Assembly (NCBI RefSeq): GCF_016920785.2 | Contig: NW_024609846.1 | Location: 118,881,473-118,945,472 of the forward strand | Length of the DNA stretch: 64,000 bases | Source: Ixodes scapularis | Taxonomy: Eukaryota > Arthropoda > Arachnida > Ixodida > Ixodidae | Direction: 5' to 3' | Shown here: positions 10,408-19,651 of the stretch, piece after piece | Position numbering within the stretch: position 1 is the stretch's first letter | Layout: the number at the start of each line of letters is the position of its first letter | Program-made: the position numbers and the translations under genes | The notes under the pieces: model-generated | Told to the model about the DNA's origin: nothing | Database searches by the model: none | What the model saw: the letters and a program-made list of their open reading frames with translations, nothing else

Positions 10408-10977
10408 GTGAAAGCCGTTTACAACTCCCTGTAACACCGAATTAGAGCGCAGCTCTTGAGGAGCAGGAGGGAAGGGTACTGGGGGGGGGGGGGGTGAAGT
10501 GACCTTGGGGGGTCACGTGACGATGCCGATGATGTTATCAGTGACGTCACTGATGACGTCATCAGTGACGATGACGATGTGGACTCCGATGACGTCATCA
10601 GCGATGATGACGATGACGATGCGGATGTCGGTGACGTCATCAGTGACGTCACTGGTGACGTCATCTGTGATGATGACGATGCGGATGCCCCCGAAGTCAC
10701 GTGACACCCCAGGTCACGTGACCAACCCCAGGGTCACGTGACCTGGGGGTGTCACGTGACTTCGGGGGGGGGGGTCACGTGACCTCGGGGGGTCACGTGA
10801 CTTCAGGGGGTCACGTGACCTTGGGGTGACCTTGGGGGTCACGTGACCTTGGGATGACCTTGGGGGCCACGTGACCTTGGGATGACCTTGGTTACGCCGA
10901 CGCCGACGGCGACGGCGACGCCAACGGCGACGCCGACGCCGCTCAAGCCGGGAACGGGCCCCTAAGAGCTGCGCTCT
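10408..10977 (+). mobile_element. HINE-C: Helentron-like element inside ORF2 of E3
   Basis: The ends match HINE-B (GTGAAAGCCG... and ...GAGCTGCGCTCT). It lies within an A run of the endonuclease coding sequence; removing it restores ...CTGACGAAAAAAAGCTCTC. The core has a short CRE-palindrome array (10515-10690) and about ten GTCACGTGAC boxes (10690-10870), then GCCGAC triplets. Confidence 0.72.
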
Positions 10978-11198
10978 AAAAGCTCTCTCTCACAGTTTCT
11001 GTTTGGGGCGTAAATACACAATACACGCCACTGCAAACCCCCCAGCAAAAAGTCACAAAAAATCAGGCGACCCCCACTATCTGTAGTGACCTTAAGGTCA
11101 GTAAGCGCAATACGCTTCGAAAGAAACAAAAAACATCCTGCGGATGTACCGACAGCATGGCTGACACACACTTTGTACGCACTTAAAAATGGTCTTAA

Positions 11199-12960
11199 AG
11201 GGGTAGTGAAACAAAATTTTAGCGCCGATCTTGTTGCATAAATATGGGCTAGGGACAGGCACCTCCTCGGAAATATAAATATTGCGCTGTAAAACACAGG
11301 AGAACTAATTTTAAACATAATTAAACGATTTCAAATTCTCATCTGGTGGATGGGGGGAAGTTCTCGTGACATCACTTGTGCCAAAATAGCAGCGCCGTTC
11401 TGCGGCAATACGGCGTGCCGGCAGAATTCGCCTAGGCCTGAACGCGTTTGCAAAGCCTTGGCGGAGAAAGCCAAAGCGTAGTTGGCCACAGTGAGCTCGT
11501 TCTCGTTGCGGCTCTTTGCACGACACGGCCCGAGCATGCTTCTGGCACGGCCGGTATTAGTTGCTGCGAGCCGACGTCAAAAAGGATATGTTTGAACTAC
11601 GAGGGTGTCAGCAAGAGCCACGCAAATGCCAAATACCTGTTCACACTCGGAGCGGACACGCGCGTTTGATCGAAGTGCTGGATTCGCTCTGTTAGACCGC
11701 GTTTCGGTAAGCGCTTCCGGACCGATCTTTTACGATTGCAACTCGATACTGACATGACACTCGGCAAAGAAAGGTTAGACCGACATCGCGTAGCTCCCAC
11801 GAACTGCTATAGCTCGACAGTGGCGTAGCGTCGAGTCAGAATAAAAATGGCATACTAATAACAGAGTGTACATACCGAGTTGCGAAGGTAATCCGTATGG
11901 CGTTTATTTGAGCTCTATATCACACAAAACAAGGAGATAGAATCAATGAGAGTCCCTTTTCGACGACAGCGTTCGTCACCGCTGTCTCGGAAAACAAGGA
12001 GATCGAGATGACAAAGGGAAAATATTGACCTCTGAAATTTAGTTCAGGGATCAAACTACTCATCCGGTAAGGGTCCACAAAAGTCGCGCGGGCATATTCC
12101 ATTCAGCAGGCCAGCCGGTCATGGACAGACGGTCTTGGCCAAGGACCGCCGGAGCAACGGTGCGCCGAGTCGATGTTGCTGCTAGGCCTACTATATTCTG
12201 CCGAGCTCGCTCGGTCGGCAGAATCGTGGCCGTAGTAGCTCTTCTCGTGTGTTTGTGGATCCTGCGTTCTTGATCGTCGTGGTCTGTTTTAAGTGCTCCT
12301 TCCTTTTTTCTTGCTGGTTGAAGTCGGGACGCACGAGAAGAGCACGAAGAAAAATAAATGTCCGTTGGTGGCCGATACCAAGTAGCTGAGCGACGCTGTC
12401 GGCCTTGTTGATTTGATCGTAAAAAGTGCGTAAGACAGCTTCGGAGCTGTCGTAGGATTCTGTCGTAACCTGCGCAAAGGTTACGACAATTTCGTTTCGA
12501 GAGTACGGGTTTTCTCTCAAATTTGTCGTACGCACTTTTTTCGTCGTGAATTCGCTTTGAGAATCCGGCCTCAGAGCTGGTTTTGTCAGTGCTGCCGTGG
12601 TTGCCGACTTGCCGTGGTGCAGCGTGCGTGCAGCCCTTGCACATCTCAAACGGCTACGTTGTCACAGGTCGTAAATCGTCGACGCGCCACCAAGTGGCAA
12701 CGCTCCTAACCACAACATTCACGCCGTAGCCTTTCCCGACTGGCACAAGTGACGTCACGAATGCGCCCAATATCCCAAGACGCATCGCGCTCTCCGATGG
12801 CCGATTTTTGAGCGCGCGCCCAATCGGGCCCATTAAGGTGAAAAATATAGCCATCCGTTCAAAATACAAACGCGCGATTATGATTTATGAATATCATTGA
12901 TCATATTGAACCTATTTCTGACCATAATAGGTGTATTTCAAGTTTCGCTTCAGTATCCCT
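11199..12960. mobile_element. TTAA-flanked non-autonomous DNA transposon (piggyBac-like), 1.76 kb
   Basis: TTAA occurs at 11195-11198 and 12961-12964. The termini are AGGGGTAGTGAAACAAAATT and, inverted, AGGGATACTGAAGCGAAACT. Excision with one TTAA restores the endonuclease reading ALALRPFLSAYKV. No transposase-like reading frame was found; frames on both strands inside it are short and featureless. Confidence 0.82.
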
Positions 12961-13237
12961 TTAATGCGAGTGCAATTTGATCGTCCTCGTGCATTTTTGT
13001 TTCTCGGACGGCAAGGATATCGATGTTTTCCTCGTTTAAAAGCCTTTGCACCTGGTATTGTTTTTTTCTAGAGTTAAACCCTCGCACATTTAATGTGGCG
13101 CAACGAAAAGGTTGGTAACGTTCAGGTGTCATTTCAGAAAAAAGGCTTTTGAACGATCTTTTGTCAAAAGGAAAGGTTCACCCGTTTAAACCAGTTTTAT
13201 AACTAAGCACATACGAAAGGGTCTGAGTGTCATTCAC

Positions 13238-14458
13238 TCACAACGAGTCCTTGCGCTGGCGACCATCCGCGGGGATGCGGGGCTTGGGCGGTGCTCTTCG
13301 GTGATTCTTGGGTCCCATGTGGTGCCAGGGCAGTTCGCCCCCGCCTTCGTCTTCGGGAGCGGTCTCGGCGAGAGCATCGTCCAGCTGCCGCTTGCCAGCC
13401 AGGATGGCTTCGGCATCCATGGCTTCCGCTGCTCCGCTGTCGTCTTCCTGGGGCTGCTGGTCGTCCCCGGCGTTGGCCCCGGACATTACCGGACTCTGCG
13501 TCATCTGGGAGGGGGGCTGGGTGGTGCTAGCCGCATTCTTCCCAGACTCAGCGGTCGTCGCTAGTGGTAGGCGTCGCACTCGGGTGGAGGCCTCGACCTG
13601 AGTGGTCGGGCGCACGTCCGGGCTCGTGTTCTTGGGATCTGCGGTGGGGGGTGTGATTCCTCCGGCCGCGTCTTCCGCCTCCGCCTCGTCCATTTGCAGG
13701 TCGCTCGTATCGTTGTCCACCTGTTCTTGCGCCATGGTAGCGTAAGTGCGGACGCAGTCCGCACTCTCGTGGCCAAACCGGTGGCACTCCGTGCACCGGG
13801 GGACGTGGCAGTCTCTCCTGATGTGCCCCTTGCGTCGACAGCGGAGGCACAGAGGAGCCCGTCCGGGAACCAGCACGAGGACTTTGCACCCCTCGAGACG
13901 AATCTCATGAGGGATGTCATCCACCGTGACGCCGTCTCTCAGGGTCATCTGGACGACCCTCGTGTTTGTCTCGACGCCCTCGAAGCCCCTCTCGCGGAAA
14001 TGTTCCCGGCTGGCGTGCGAGACCTTCCCGTAGCGCTCGAGTTCTCGACGTACCTGACAACTGGACACGTCGTAAGGGACCCAGTGAAGCCGCAACTTTA
14101 CCTCGGTGTTGGCGGGGTCAAGGACCAGGCACCTCCCACCTTTGACTCGCAGCTCCTTGGCGTCGATTAGGCACTGCTTGGCTGCCAACGTGTGCATGCG
14201 AAGCATCCACACGTGGTTCATCTGGTGGGCGCCCGCCGACGCCAACTCAGGAAGCACCTTCAAACGCAGAAGTTCCTCTCGAAAATCTTGAATGTGATAC
14301 GGCCGGTTGCGGGCGTCGCAATGTAAAAGAACAGAATTTTTAGCGATGTATCCGTTGGGCAGGGGTGGCAAAATAATCTTATAGTCAGCGGAGCCTTCAA
14401 CATCAGATAAGCCACGGCCAGATATGGCCGCTGATACCGCTCCTTGGGAGCTCGTCAT
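13238..14458 (-). CDS. ORF1 (CCHC gag-like) of E3, intact
   Basis: The 406-aa frame begins MTSSQGAVSAAISGRG 41 bp inside the element. It keeps the N-terminal core (ILPPLPNGYIAKNSVLLHCD..., KLRLHWVPYDV) and two zinc knuckles, CLRCRRKGHIRRDC and CTECHRFGHESADC, followed by a disordered Thr/Pro/Glu-rich tail. It is clearly homologous to ORF1 of E1 and E5 but diverged, especially in the tail. Confidence 0.9.
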   Translation of the reverse strand: MTSSQGAVSAAISGRGLSDVEGSADYKIILPPLPNGYIAKNSVLLHCDARNRPYHIQDFREELLRLKVLPELASAGAHQMNHVWMLRMHTLAAKQCLIDAKELRVKGGRCLVLDPANTEVKLRLHWVPYDVSSCQVRRELERYGKVSHASREHFRERGFEGVETNTRVVQMTLRDGVTVDDIPHEIRLEGCKVLVLVPGRAPLCLRCRRKGHIRRDCHVPRCTECHRFGHESADCVRTYATMAQEQVDNDTSDLQMDEAEAEDAAGGITPPTADPKNTSPDVRPTTQVEASTRVRRLPLATTAESGKNAASTTQPPSQMTQSPVMSGANAGDDQQPQEDDSGAAEAMDAEAILAGKRQLDDALAETAPEDEGGGELPWHHMGPKNHRRAPPKPRIPADGRQRKDSL

Positions 14459-14499
14459 CTTGCGTCCGAACACATCGGTGGTCGGCCACAGACTCAGCA

Positions 14500-14515
14500 A
14501 CTAGACCACGCCGGA
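14500..14515 (-). tRNA. 5' fragment of tRNA-Glu, cut by E3 in the A box
   Basis: It reads TCCGGCGTGGTCTAGT and is followed at 14499 by element E3. This is the third 5' junction in the window at the identical base. Confidence 0.92.
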
Positions 14516-14591
14516 GCGGGAACATCTGAAAGACAGTTGCTTTTTATCCGCATCGGCACCAAATAGCTCAGCAAATGCCGTCATAAAAAAG

Positions 14592-14663
14592 AGGTCTCAC
14601 CGAGATTTGAACTCGGATTGCTGGATTCAGAGTCCAGAGTGCTAACCGTTACAACATGAGACC
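14592..14663 (-). tRNA. tRNA-Gln (CTG), one A-box-side change
   Basis: It is a complete copy except for a G to T change just before the A box (CATGTTGTAACGG). Anticodon and B box are intact and the T6 terminator follows. Confidence 0.85.
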
Positions 14664-14669
14664 CAGCCC

Positions 14670-14741
14670 TTCCGACGCCGGGAATCGAACCCGGGGGTCC
14701 TGGGTGAAAGCCAGGTATCCTAGCCACTAGACCACGCCGGA
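14670..14741 (-). tRNA. tRNA-Glu (TTC)
   Basis: This is a full 72-nt copy with acceptor TCCGGCG/CGTCGGA, A and B boxes and TTC anticodon intact. Two changes lie in the variable region. It is followed after 6 bp by the tRNA-Gln at 14592-14663. Confidence 0.88.
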
Positions 14742-14817
14742 GCGGGAACACCTGAAAGACAGTTGCTTTTTATCCGCATCGGCACCAAATAGCTCAGCAA
14801 ATGCCGTCATAAAAAAG

Positions 14818-14889
14818 AGGTCTCACCGAGATTTGAACTCGGATTGCTGGATTCAGGGTCAAGAGTGCTAACCGTTACACCATGAGACC
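14818..14889 (-). pseudogene. tRNA-Gln (CTG), probably inactive
   Basis: The anticodon arm reads CTTGA CCCTGAA TCCAG. The nearly universal U33 is replaced by C and one stem pair is lost. The remainder matches the array consensus. Confidence 0.8.
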
Positions 14890-14895
14890 CAGCCT

Positions 14896-14967
14896 TTCCG
14901 ACGCCGGGAATCGAACCCGGGCGTCCTGGGTGAAAGCCAGGTATCCTAGCCACTAGACCACGCCGGA
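14896..14967 (-). tRNA. tRNA-Glu (TTC)
   Basis: This is a complete copy with intact stems, anticodon and both promoter boxes; a single change falls in the variable region. Confidence 0.9.
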
Positions 14968-15043
14968 GCGGGAACACCTGAAAGACAGTTGCTTTTTATC
15001 CGCATCGGCACCAAATAGCTCAGCAAATGCCGTCATCAAAAAG

Positions 15044-15113
15044 AGGTCTCACCGAGACTTGAACTCGGATTGCTGGATTCAGAGTCCAGAGTGCTAACCG
15101 TTACACCATGAGA
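15044..15113 (-). pseudogene. tRNA-Gln, split by an 805-bp insertion
   Basis: Its 5' terminal GG is replaced because an insertion (15114-15918) begins here. The bases TCTCATGGTGT, covering the start of the A box, are repeated at the far side of the insertion (15919-15929). Confidence 0.88.
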
Positions 15114-15151
15114 TTATAATTGGAATGCAATTAATTGCAAAGGTGCAAGCG

Positions 15152-15211
15152 AGTTGGTAGAGCGCTCCACCTGTAATGGAGAGGTCCCGGGTTCGATACC
15201 CGGACCAGGCG
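15152..15211 (+). pseudogene. tRNA-Thr-like gene, 5' truncated
   Basis: The copy begins inside the D arm (AGTTGGTAGAGCG). It keeps the anticodon arm CTCCA CCTGTAA TGGAG, B box GGTTCGATACC and the 3' acceptor ACCAGGC. The 5' acceptor half is replaced by the inverted spacer. Confidence 0.75.
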
Positions 15212-15443
15212 GATTTTTTCGGTCGCGCACCAGTCACCTATAGCTGTGTTTGGAGATTGGTGTTTGTCCTCTGTCCCCCTTGTTCCCCTTCTCCAGGGAT
15301 TATTTTCATCATGCTTGTCCAGCTCGCTTGCACCTTTGCAATTAATTGCATTCTAATTATAACCTTAAAATTGCAAGCTTCACCCTTGTTGGTGTTAGAC
15401 TGGTGGCGGCTGATAAAACCCGTATGCTCTACCTACGTCTAAC

Positions 15444-15516
15444 CCCTGGTTAGCTTAGTTGGTAGAGCGCTCCACCTGTAATGGAGAGGTCCCGTGTTCG
15501 ATACCGGGACCAGGCG
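15444..15516 (+). tRNA. tRNA-Thr-like (TGT)
   Basis: The cloverleaf is CCCTGGT/ACCAGGC (first pair C-C mismatched), D arm GCTTAGTTGGTAGAGC, anticodon arm CTCCA CCTGTAA TGGAG, and T arm with one mismatch (TGTTCGATACC). Anticodon TGT would read Thr. C at position 33 in place of U is unusual, so identity and function are uncertain. A T6 run follows. Confidence 0.7.
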
Positions 15517-15746
15517 GATTTTTTCGGTCGCGCACCAGTCACCTAGCTGTGTTAGGAGATTTGTGTTTGTCCTCTGTCCCTCTTGTTCCCCTTCTCCAGG
15601 GATTATTTCCATCATGCTTGTCCAGCTCGCTCGCACCTTTGCAATTAATTGCATTCTAATTATAACCTTAAAATTGCAAGCTTCACCCTTGTTGGTGTTA
15701 GACTGGTGGCGGCTGATAAAACCCGTTTGCTCTACCTACGTCTAAC

Positions 15747-15819
15747 CCCTGGTTAGCTTAGTTGGTAGAGCGCTCCACCTGTAATGGAGAGGTCCCGGGT
15801 TCGATGCCCGGACCAGGCG
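15747..15819 (+). tRNA. tRNA-Thr-like (TGT)
   Basis: This copy lies 303 bp from the previous one and has the best T arm of the three (CCCGG GTTCGAT GCCCGG). C33 and the C-C first acceptor pair are the same. T7 follows as terminator. Confidence 0.72.
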
Positions 15820-15918
15820 AATTTTTTTGGTCGCGCACGAGTCACCTAGCTGTGTTTGGAGATTTGTGTTTGTCCTCTGTCCCCCTTGTTTTCTCCTCCA
15901 GGGATTATTTTCATCATC

Positions 15919-15931
15919 ACACCATGAGACC
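15919..15931 (-). tRNA. 5' fragment of the split tRNA-Gln
   Basis: It reads GGTCTCATGGTGT and ends at the 805-bp insertion. It is the other half of the gene at 15044-15113. Confidence 0.85.
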
Positions 15932-15937
15932 CAGCCC

Positions 15938-16009
15938 TTCCGACGCCGGGAATCGAACCCGGGCCTCCTGGGTGAAAGCCAGGTATCCTAGCCAATAGAC
16001 CACGCCGGA
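15938..16009 (-). tRNA. tRNA-Glu (TTC), A-box change
   Basis: This is a complete copy except for G to T in the D loop/A box (TCTATTGGC). Stems, anticodon and B box are intact. Confidence 0.8.
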
Positions 16010-16085
16010 GCGGGAACATCTGAAAAACAGTTGCTTTTTATCCGCATCGGCACCAAATAGCTCAGCAAATGCCGTCATAAAAAAG

Positions 16086-16157
16086 AGGTCTCACCGAGAT
16101 TTGAACTCGGATTGCTGGATTCAGAGTCCAGAGTGCTAACCGTTACACCATGAGACC
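16086..16157 (-). tRNA. tRNA-Gln (CTG)
   Basis: This copy is identical to the consensus and carries a T6 terminator. Confidence 0.92.
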
Positions 16158-16163
16158 CAGCCC

Positions 16164-16235
16164 TTCCGACGCCGGGAATCGAACCCGGGCCGCCTGGGTG
16201 AAAGCCAGGTATCCTAGCCACTAGACCACGCCGGA
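16164..16235 (-). tRNA. tRNA-Glu (TTC)
   Basis: Both promoter boxes, all stems and the anticodon are intact; there is one variable-region change (GGCGG). Confidence 0.9.
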
Positions 16236-16311
16236 GCGGGAACGTCTGAAAGACAGTTGGTTTTTATCCGCATCGGCACCAAATAGCTCAGCAAATGCCG
16301 TCATAAAAAAG

Positions 16312-16383
16312 ACGTCTCACCGAGATTTGAACTCGGATTGCTGGATTCAGAGTCCAGAGTGCTAACCGTTACACCATGAGACC
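16312..16383 (-). tRNA. tRNA-Gln (CTG), acceptor mismatch
   Basis: The 3' acceptor strand reads TGAGACG instead of TGAGACC, so the first pair becomes G-G. The rest is intact. Confidence 0.78.
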
Positions 16384-16389
16384 CAGCCC

Positions 16390-16461
16390 TTCCGACGCCG
16401 GGAATCGAACCCGGGCCTCCTGGGTGAAAGCCAGGTATCCTAGCCACTAGACCTCGCCGGA
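16390..16461 (-). pseudogene. tRNA-Glu with changed U8
   Basis: The invariant T8, which opens the A box, is A (GGCGAGGTCTAG). Other parts match the consensus. It is probably weakened or inactive. Confidence 0.7.
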
Positions 16462-16537
16462 GCGGGAACATCTGAAAGACAGCTGCTTTTTATCCGCATC
16501 GGCACCAAATAGCTCAGCAAATGCCGTCATAAAAAAG

Positions 16538-16609
16538 AGGTCTCACCGAGATTTGAACTCGGATTGCTGGATTCAGAGTCCAGAGTGCTAACCGTTACAC
16601 CATGAGACC
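16538..16609 (-). tRNA. tRNA-Gln (CTG)
   Basis: This consensus copy has an intact terminator. Confidence 0.92.
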
Positions 16610-16615
16610 CAGCCC

Positions 16616-16687
16616 TTCCGACGCCGGGAATCGAACCCGGGCCTCCTGGGTGAAAGCCAGGTATCCCAGCCACTAGAACACGCCGGA
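16616..16687 (-). pseudogene. tRNA-Glu with damaged A box
   Basis: The A box reads TGTTCTAGTGG (G to T at the second G), with a further A to G in the D arm (GGCTGGGATACC). Pol III promoter strength should be reduced. Confidence 0.7.
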
Positions 16688-16763
16688 ACGGGAACACCTG
16701 AAAGACAGTTGCTTTTTATCCGCATCGGCACCAAATAGCACAGCAAATGCCGTCATAAAAAAG

Positions 16764-16835
16764 AGGTCTCACCGAGATTTGAACTCGGATTGCTGGATTC
16801 AGAGTCCAGAGTGCTAACCGTTACACCATGAAACC
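16764..16835 (-). tRNA. tRNA-Gln (CTG), G-T acceptor wobble
   Basis: The 5' acceptor strand is GGTTTCA, which turns one pair into a wobble pair. Anticodon and boxes are intact. Confidence 0.85.
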
Positions 16836-16841
16836 CAGCCC

Positions 16842-16908
16842 TTCCGACGCCGGGAATCGAACCCGGGCCTCCTGGGTAAAACCAGGTATCCTAGCCCCTA
16901 GACCACGC
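16842..16908 (-). pseudogene. tRNA-Glu abutting the poly(A) tail of E4, anticodon loop deleted by one base
   Basis: The first four acceptor bases are replaced by the A9 tail of element E4. The A box has a T to G change (TCTAGGGG) and the anticodon loop has lost a base (CCTGG TTTTAC CCAGG), removing the TTC anticodon. Confidence 0.85.
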
Positions 16909-17461
16909 TTTTTTTTTAATTGTTGCCTGTTTTGGTTTAGGTGACAAACACATCACACATACAATAAAAGGTTAAAACAAAAGCCTCAAAGGCTATTGTG
17001 CTCATCAAATACCTTCACGGACCAGTGCTGGTTCCCAGCTCCTGAAGAAGCGGCCAAAAGTCCGGGGGTGACTGCTGAAGCATAAACATTCCTTTCAAAA
17101 AACACATTATTTCTACAAAATAGTTGTGTGCGGGACGCACGTCAACGTCCGCGTGTCTTACAGCCATGCGGCAGTGACACAAGCTATGGAGACCGACCAG
17201 CATGATCATGTCATAGGGTACAATGTTGTCACCTCCATCAACAGGAAAATATCGGATTCCTCGAGGTGTGAACGGTAGGTGTTTTTGAGGGTCCTTTAAA
17301 GGACGTCCCAAAGGAACACTGCGTCCCAGCAGTTAAGGAAAACGTGTTCTATTGTTTTTGGCATTTTGCAAAGTAAACACTTTACCTACCATGCAACGGG
17401 AATACCTTTTCCATCTAAAACCTTTGACCGGCAGGGTTTCACTGTGTAGTTTGAAGAAAAA

Positions 17462-18092
17462 GTGAAAGCCGTTTACAACTTCCTGTAACGCCGAATTGGA
17501 GCGCAGCTCTTGAGGAGGAGGAGTGGAGGGTATATTCCTCCTCCTCCCTCGTGATCATGCCTGCTAGTCCTCCTCCCCTCCGGCTCCCCCTCCCTCTCCT
17601 TTACCCCTCCCCCGAGGTCACATGACCCCCCGGACCATACTAGACAATGAGGGGAGGAGGAGGAGGGCAGAGGTCCGGGGGGTCACGTGACCTCGAGGGG
17701 ACGGGATCACATGACCTTGGGCGGGCCGTCACGTGACTTCGGCGGGGGGAGGGGAGTCACCCCCCGGGGTCACGTGACCTTGGCGGGGGAGGAGGGGGGA
17801 GGAGGAGGAGCGGAGGGGGAGGAGGAGGAGGGGGGAGGGGCGACGCCGACGCCGCACAGGCTGGAAACGGGTCATGTGACCCCCTCCCCCCGAGGTCACG
17901 TGACCCGCCCGGACCATACTACACAATGAGGGGAGGAGGAGAAGGAGGGGGGAGGAGGAGGGGGGAGGAGGAGGAGGGGAGGAGGAGGAGGGGAGGAGGA
18001 GGAGAGGGAGGGGCGCGGTTACGCCGACGGCGACGCCAACGGCGACGCCGACGCCGCTCAGGCTGGAAACGGGCCCCTAAGAGCTGCGCTCT
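17462..18092 (+). mobile_element. HINE-D in the RT of E4, GGA-rich core
   Basis: The ends are the standard GTGAAAGCCG and GAGCTGCGCTCT. The core is largely GAGGAGG and complementary runs with GTCACGTGAC boxes (17680-17910) and no CRE array. Removing it restores AAATCCTTTTTCTTCAAA, coding KSFFFK on the minus strand. Confidence 0.72.
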
Positions 18093-19390
18093 AAAAGGAT
18101 TTAGGGAAGGCGGGTACCCTCATTTGCTTGACACGCTTCAAAATATCTTGACCACTTTCCGTACTGTACAAGGAACGGTACCGTGGAGTAAGAAAAAGGG
18201 AAACAATCAAGTCTGGTCAAACGCTTTCGCGACACATTAGACAAATACTCGAGCGAAAACCGCGCTGCGAAGAACCGATAAGCAGACACAACTTCTTTCG
18301 AAAAACCGCGTATACCATAACTGGAATGAATATCAGTCGAAACAAAATTCGGGCAATGCTCTGCTTAGCCGCACCTGAATGACTGAACGCAGCAGAAGGT
18401 CCTTCTTGTCCCTTACAAAACAGAACCTGTTAACGAGTTGTCTAACAAAAAAATGCGACAGACCCAGCCCACCATCCTTAACACGCCGGAAAAGATTAGT
18501 TCGGCTCGTTCTCTCCCAAGTCGAGCTCCAAATAAGCACAACAAAAACACGGTGTATGCGCTGGATGTTATCCCGCGAACAGTGCAGTACCTGCAGCACG
18601 TACCATACCTTCGCAGGTAAAAAGGCGTTGCATACCGAGGCACGCGCGAACATTGAAAAGCCTCTCCCCGCCCCACTTATCCGCCTTGCGCGCAGCGCTT
18701 GAGCTTCTTCCTTCCAATACTCGTCGTTCTCGCAGTATTGTTCAGTGGAACTCCAAGATACCACACCGGCCTGTCGGATCACGTGACATGTTCAAAAACA
18801 GTGGGCTTGGAGGGCCGATCTTTATGCTTGCTAAAACCCCTGACACTTTTGCCAATTTACAACAGTACACGCGTTCTCGCATAACTTCTCAGTTAGTTCT
18901 ACGGCTTTCTTTACACTCCTTTGGTCAGTACAAAAAATAGCCGCATCATCGGCGAATGCCAAAAAACGAACCTCTCTGGCTAGTCAATTAAAGCCGCGTA
19001 TATGCCCACTACGTAACACATTTAAGCAAAAGGGTTTTAGAAAAAATACAAAATTGCAGCCGCGAAAGCAGGCATCTATGCCGAACAGAAGAAAAAAAGG
19101 GGGATATGTTCACTCACACTCTTAAGGCCCGTTCACACGATGCATTTTTCTCGCGCATCTAGTGTCGCGAAACGTAGTTTCGCGAAATGGTTGCGCCGTC
19201 TGAACGAGTCCGAAAAGGACGCGCGCATCTAAAAAAAGTTGCGCGGACACCTCGCTTCTTGAGCGAGCTTTTGCTGAAACTTTGCCAAGTCCTGTCAATC
19301 ACTCTGAGGACGCCGCCAATAGCCGCTCATAGTGTCACTAAATAAGCTACGCTTCAGAGTAACGACACTTGGCCATATTGTGTCTTAAAA

Positions 19391-19651
19391 TCATGGTTGC
19401 CAGTTATCTGAAGCTTTATCTGAAATCACAGGAAATGCTTTTCCGCCCTCCACAAATGTTTAAACTGTTCGCGACAGAGCAAAGCAATATTACATGACCT
19501 TCTTAACACCGAATCTAATGCTGAGGAAGTCGCACATTTGAATCATGACGATCGGCAGTTGCGTCTGTTCTGCATACGAGCCAAAATGGCGGCGCCCATA
19601 ACAATGTCGGGGAACGGAGTGCCGATACTCTAAGCGCAGCTTATTTAGTGG
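19391..19651 (+). repeat. Interspersed repeat R1, copy 1
   Basis: About 260 bp is shared with 43490-43755 in the same orientation (ATGGTTG.CAGTTATCTGAAG ... GCCGATACTCT.AGCG.AGCT). It contains AAAATGGCGGCGCCC, which resembles a YY1-type site. No terminal structure could be fixed. Confidence 0.7.

Larger units (their letters stand above)
8667..13132 (-). pseudogene. ORF2 (APE endonuclease-RT) of E3, interrupted and truncated
   Basis: ORF2 starts at 13132 (MTPERYQPFRCATLNVRG) and is cut after 12965 by a TTAA-flanked transposon. It resumes at 11194 (SAYKVCVSHAVGTSAG), is cut again by HINE-C, and resumes with FLGDFNCV, RLDRIYV and FSDHCLV. There is a one-base frameshift in a T run near 10061-10069. 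From 10071 a 468-aa frame covers the linker and RT: KTPGPDGLCAEFY, ILIPKS, IDLEKAFDTV, SSVRQGCPMSSLLF, AYADDVAF. Apart from insertions and the single shift the frame is well kept, so decay is recent. Confidence 0.9.
8667..14499 (-). mobile_element. Non-LTR retrotransposon E3, 5' part, inserted in tRNA-Glu; 3' end lost
   Basis: The 5' edge follows TCCGGCGTGGTCTAGT of tRNA-Glu (14500-14515). The element begins TGCTGAGTCTGTGG, a third kind of 5' end at the same site. It contains intact ORF1, then ORF2 interrupted by a TTAA-flanked element (11199-12960) and HINE-C (10408-10977). Sequence ends in the RT at AYADDVAF against HINE-B; the rest of RT and the 3' end are missing. Confidence 0.88.
15114..15918. 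mobile_element. 805-bp segment of tandem tRNA-Thr-like units inserted in tRNA-Gln with 11-bp duplication
   Basis: ACACCATGAGA occurs at both edges (15103-15113 and 15919-15929), and the arithmetic of the 226-bp array confirms that exactly 816 bp were added. The insert holds two full and one truncated 303-bp unit (tRNA-like gene plus about 230 bp of spacer). At its left edge there is an inverted piece (TTATAATTGGAATGCAATTA) that matches the complement of the unit's own spacer. No protein is encoded. Read on the minus strand, its 3' end is the A/T-rich CCAATTATAA. Confidence 0.75.

Noticed and set aside
12060..12649. Two overlapping minus-strand frames in the TTAA element
   Set aside because: Neither shows piggyBac transposase motifs; they overlap each other in different frames without similarity to anything recognised.
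15444..15819. Assigning the +strand tRNAs firmly as functional tRNA-Thr
   Set aside because: C33 and the mismatched first acceptor pair leave doubt; kept as tRNA-Thr-like.
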